Source: Penium margaritaceum
Lineage: Eukaryota > Streptophyta > Zygnematophyceae > Desmidiales > Peniaceae
NCBI GenBank assembly: GCA_023375785.1
Contig: SZWC01002392.1
Span: 65,451 to 129,450, forward strand
Reading direction: 5' to 3'
Length of the DNA: 64,000 bases
Shown here: positions 60,510-64,000 of the stretch, piece by piece
Numbering within the stretch: the stretch's first letter is position 1
Layout of the letters: each line of letters begins with the position of its first letter
Notes under the pieces: generated by a model
Told to the model about the DNA's origin: nothing
Databases searched by the model: none
Seen by the model: only the letters and a program-made list of their open reading frames with translations
Program-made: the position numbers and the translations under genes

Positions 60510-61719
60510 AAGGTCTGGCGGTTGCGTAAGGCCCTCTACGGGCTCAAGTTGTCCCCCCGCTGTTGGAACCTGGAGATCTCATCAACCCTCGAGAAGGGTG
60601 ACTACCATCGTAGCACTGTTGATCCAGCTCTCTTCTTGAGTGTACACTTGCAACCCTTTGTGGCTATGCTCGTCTACGTGGATGATCTTCTCATCGCGTC
60701 ACCCATCCCCGTAGTTGTGCAGTCAGTAAAGACTCTGCTACAATCCACCTACTAAATGAAAGACTTGGGTCTAGCTCGTGTGTTCCTCACCAGCGCCGAA
60801 CGTTGTACATACACCAGGTTGCCTACGTCCACAGCCTGGGGGAGCGCTTTGCCTCCTTGCTAGCTAACACTCTAACAGCATCCATACCGATGACTCAAGC
60901 TTGCCAGCGCCTGCTAAAGTCCCTCGACACGGCTCAGCTGAGAGAACTTGTCAACGTTACCGATGACCTCAGCGCGATTGGATCCCTGATGTATCTTGCC
61001 ACCACCACCCAAGCGGGCGTGGCCTTCTCGGTCAACTTCCTTGCTCAGTTCTCTCAGCAGCCCCGTCATAGGCATCTCGAGGCTGCACTGCATGTCATTC
61101 GCTATGCACTAGCCACCGCACCTCTGGGACTCTGCTACCGGTCACAGCCCTCTGTTCTTGTTGACGGGCACACTGACAGTGACTGGGCTCATGACATAGA
61201 CGCACGCAGTCGCACTGGCTACATCTTCCTCGTGGGTGGGACTCCTATCTCGTGGAAAAGTGGCAAATAGGGTTGTGTTGCACTCAACTCCAATGAGGTT
61301 GACTATGTCGCCCTCTGCGCACGTACGTGTGAGAGTGTGTGGTTGTCTCGCTTGCTGCAGCAGCTTTGTGTGCCCATTCACTGCATTATACTACGCTGTG
61401 ACAATCAAAGCACTAAGGCAATCACAGAGCATGATGGTATGCATCATTCGCGCACAAAGCACATCAATATTGAGCATCACTTCGTCGGTGAGTGCATTGC
61501 CGCAGGAGAGGTCCAAGTTGTCTGGGTCGACATGCGTCAGCAGTGTGCTGATTTTCTCACCGAAGCTCTCAGTAGTGGAATTTTCAAGGCGGTTGTGCAT
61601 GCAGTTGGCTTGTTACGTGCACGCAATGTCCCTGGCTGATATGACAACTCCTTGCCTGTCATTTGTACTGTGATTCTCCATGTGATGTGTGGATTGTTCG
61701 TCTGTGGGTCATGGGGGGG

Positions 61720-62363
61720 TGTTGGTTGTGTCTGTCAAACACGCAAGTGGCCTCTTGACTCCATTCATTCACACACACCATTACTGCAGGTGACGAAGCA
61801 CATATGAAGCTCAAGGCGCAAACGTTGCCAGCCACGCATCGTTGGCGTCTCAGCCGGGTGCAAGATTGGCGTGAGCTCAGTCATGCTCACTTCTGCCAAA
61901 GAGAGTGCCTGTTGATTTCAGCATGTGGTTATTAGATGTTGCATGGCTAAGACATGAGAGAGAATACTTGAGAGATACATGCATCCGCATACGCTCGTGG
62001 TCGATGTGCTTTGTTGTTTGACTGATATGCATGTCATGCAAGTTTTGTTGCTCCTTGCACCTACAATTGCTCATCCTACGGGGCCACACTCTTGGTCGCT
62101 CCGAGGTGTGAGTGACCACAGCGGCTTTTGCCGACCGGTTTGGTTCGACCCCGGGGTGGCGACCGGGCCCCAAGTCGAGCCACTCGTGTGTGTCGCCCAG
62201 TCCACCGGCTGCTAAGAGCTCGCTGGATCCTTGCTCTCGCTGACCAGTCTCTTGTCGTTTCTTAAGGTTCTCACCAACTCCCTGCCTCACCCATCACCAT
62301 GGATGTTGTGTGATTGCTCCTTGCATGTAGAGGGGGTGTGTCAGTGTCTGGCCGCTACCCACA
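61720..62363 (+). repeat. D 3' LTR
   Basis: 644 bp, TGTTGGTTGTGTCTG to CTACCCACA, preceded by a G-rich tract (61713-61719) in the polypurine position. Its first 191 bases match 17641-17832 (opposite strand) and the rest matches 45137-45583. It is the only uninterrupted D LTR in the window. CTGAT follows. Confidence 0.87.
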
Positions 62364-62368
62364 CTGAT

Positions 62369-63579
62369 AATTGTATTAGAAGATCTCCATCCAATCGGTG
62401 GAGGAAGGATCTTGCCATGTTCTTACCAATTGTTGTTTGGTAGCTTGGAGCTAGGTTGTATAATTTTCCAGTGGTTAAAGTCTTTATGCAACTCCCCTGG
62501 CGTAGCCCTTGTTCTCCCGAGTAGCCCCATCACGCATGGGTGGATGTGACGTGACAAAAGGAGAAACAAATGTGGCAATGTTCACCACAAACATAGAGAA
62601 CTCCTGTGGCCTCCCGGCAATCAAAACCCGACATGACTGCTCATGCATTCCCACCTAGTCAATGCTTGAGGCTCGAGAAGTAGAAGCGGATCCCCAGTCA
62701 TGGAGTGCGCCACACCACCAGAAGAGAGTGCAAGACATGCCACGGGGGCCACGACAGCACAACTGCCACAGCTCCGACAAAACACGACTACTCAGCATCC
62801 ATATGTTGGTGTGTGTGGCTTCCACCGGTCACGAGCGACAGCAAGGAGAGCAGCGGTGCAGGAGAGCGCGACGACATGGTCCCGGATGCGGACCCCGGAG
62901 ACACCGGCGCGTCGGCAGGTGGTGGACCACCTACTCGGAGCTGACCGATGACTGCCCCAGAGTTGTGGATGCTGTCTCAGACCTCCTGCAGGTTTTCTAC
63001 AGCCTATCCTTGATGCGGACACAGCTGGCACCGGAGCACCGACGAGTGGTGGCTCCATCCACCAGCAGTTGCCATCGAGCTGCTAGGATACCCTGGGTGC
63101 TTGCCAGGGTGCTTTGCGGTTTTTCTGCAGACGCTAGAGTTTTCTCGGTGGACTGGCTCTTGAGCCCGATTTGCATGTTTTGCATTTTCTGTCCACCGAT
63201 CGGTGCCGGACTTATGCGTGTGACCAGTCGTAGCGTCCGGCTTGAGATTTTGCATCTCTAGGTTCAGACGGCGTAGCGTTCTGATTTTTCTGCGCAGAGT
63301 TACGGCCAAAACAGTGTTTTTGGGCCGGTTTTACGACAGACCTCGCACTGCCGCGTGCAACACCTGTCGTGCGCCACGGCAGGTATTTATGCTGTGGAAT
63401 TGTCATTTGCTATCTCTCTCTGCATGTGTTTATTAATGGAAGTAAATTTGACACTGAGTCATGTCGTCTAGCCAAACTCTTGCCATTTCGCGTCCGACCT
63501 GTGTTGACGCCGCGAGCTGACTAAGCGCTGACGCCCAGTCAGTGGCAAGTGTGCTAGGAAGCTTCCTAGAATCTTCTCA
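62369..63579. other. Non-coding flank, right part probably an LTR
   Basis: No gene supported. The right part ends CTTCTCA immediately before a primer-binding site and contains a TATTTAT motif (about 63383), so it is probably the LTR of element T1. Its left edge could not be found because no second copy is in the window. Confidence 0.5.
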
Positions 63580-63591
63580 TGGTATCAGAGC
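63580..63591 (+). other. Primer-binding site of a new element T1
   Basis: TGGTATCAGAGC, the initiator tRNA-Met 3'-end site, directly after a CTTCTCA end. Confidence 0.8.
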
Positions 63592-64000
63592 AAACGAGTC
63601 ACAGCTCGTTGTGCTATGCAGAAGAGACGCAACAGTAGTGAGTGGCAGCAGCGGCAGCCACCCATAGCAGCAGCAGCAGATCCTCGAGGGACCCACCACG
63701 ACTACATTGCAGCGGAGCGGTGGAGGTAGTAGAGATAATGACGGCAGTTGCAAGCAACAGCAGCCGTAGTAGCAATAAGCGACGGGAAGCACGTGCGACA
63801 GTAGCGGCTACGGGCAGCACCCACTACAGCAGCAGCAACGGGTGGCAGCAGCAGCCGTGTCTGGCTACCGGTGTGTACACAAAAAAAAGGAGAGAAGCAG
63901 TTCGCAGCAGCAACAGCTTTCGCCAGCTGCGATCAGTAGCAGCCGCAAGCTGCACCAACCGCAGCAACAGCAGGCAGCAGCTGCAGAAGTAGCCGCAGCA
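63592..64000 (+). mobile_element. Leader of LTR element T1, cut by the window edge
   Basis: AGC/CAG-rich sequence follows the primer site, as in the D leader. No coding domain is reached before the edge, so the superfamily cannot be given; the primer site is shared by many copia and some other plant LTR elements. Confidence 0.6.

Larger units (their letters stand above)
55702..61640 (+). pseudogene. D gag-pol coding region (fossil)
   Basis: Order: Gag (55702 to about 56900), with SWEVRFSAWAKGE near its start and a Gly/Arg-rich tail (about 56770-56870); a CX2CX4HX4C zinc knuckle (about 56907-56950); a Pro-rich stretch; protease with WILDSGATHHMT (about 57575); pre-integrase (about 57940-58080) and integrase (to about 58850), ending in the FLGVS chromatin-contact type region; a long Ser/Pro linker (about 58850-59500); RT (about 59600-60760) with LVYVDDLLIAS; RNase H (about 61040-61640) with DWAHDIDARSRTGY and TKHINIEHHF. 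A DNA transposon splits the RT. Many breaks. Confidence 0.85.

Overview
The window is eukaryotic and most likely from the plant lineage (land plant or charophyte-type green alga). The main reasons are many Ty1/copia retroelements whose primer-binding sites fit plant initiator tRNA-Met, and a telo-box next to a TATA-like motif near the left end. I found no host protein gene I would defend, no rRNA and no intact tRNA. The DNA is almost entirely a stack of old Ty1/copia elements inserted into one another, with one DNA transposon, solo LTRs, microsatellites and three assembly gaps. All boundaries were set by eye.

Layout: a 23-bp minisatellite (1-285); copia fragment F3 (1170-3840, minus); copia C2 (3846-7312, minus); the 5' part of copia B (7313-9264, plus); the 3' part of copia G (9265-12882, minus), holding a solo LTR (11366-12385); copia C1 (12883-17640, minus); a mostly non-coding stretch (17833-20055); copia F2 (20056-23468, plus); copia G3 (23469-28245, minus); copia H1 (28250-31939 and 37760-37957, minus), split by the young copia A1 (31940-37759, plus); a piece of C2 gag (37966-38091, plus); the 3' part of B (38092-40859, minus), with a solo C LTR (39626-40244); the 5' part of G (40860-44573, plus); then element D (to 62363, plus). 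D is interrupted by copia E2 (46398-53528) and by a 623-bp inverted-repeat DNA transposon (59887-60509). A last element, T1, begins near 63580 and runs off the window.

The most interesting result is a rearrangement. Three elements (B, G, C1) and the 5' LTR of D each lie in two places about 27 kb apart and in opposite orientation. All are explained by one inversion of about 17641-45136, with both breakpoints inside LTRs. The breakpoints leave two reciprocal chimeric LTRs (17587-17832 and 44574-45583). Target-site duplications pair across the inversion: GAGCC/GAGCC for C1 in G, CCGCA/CCTCA for B in C2, and CCGAT/CTGAT for D. Before the event the order was a four-deep nest: C2 holds B, B holds G, G holds C1.

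The copia families use two priming modes. A1, B and G carry a site complementary to the anticodon region of initiator tRNA-Met (half-tRNA priming, as in Drosophila copia). C1, D and T1 use the tRNA 3' end (TGGTATCAGAGC). All elements are fossils. A1 is youngest (about a dozen LTR differences in 711 bp); E2 is much older (about two dozen in 279 bp).
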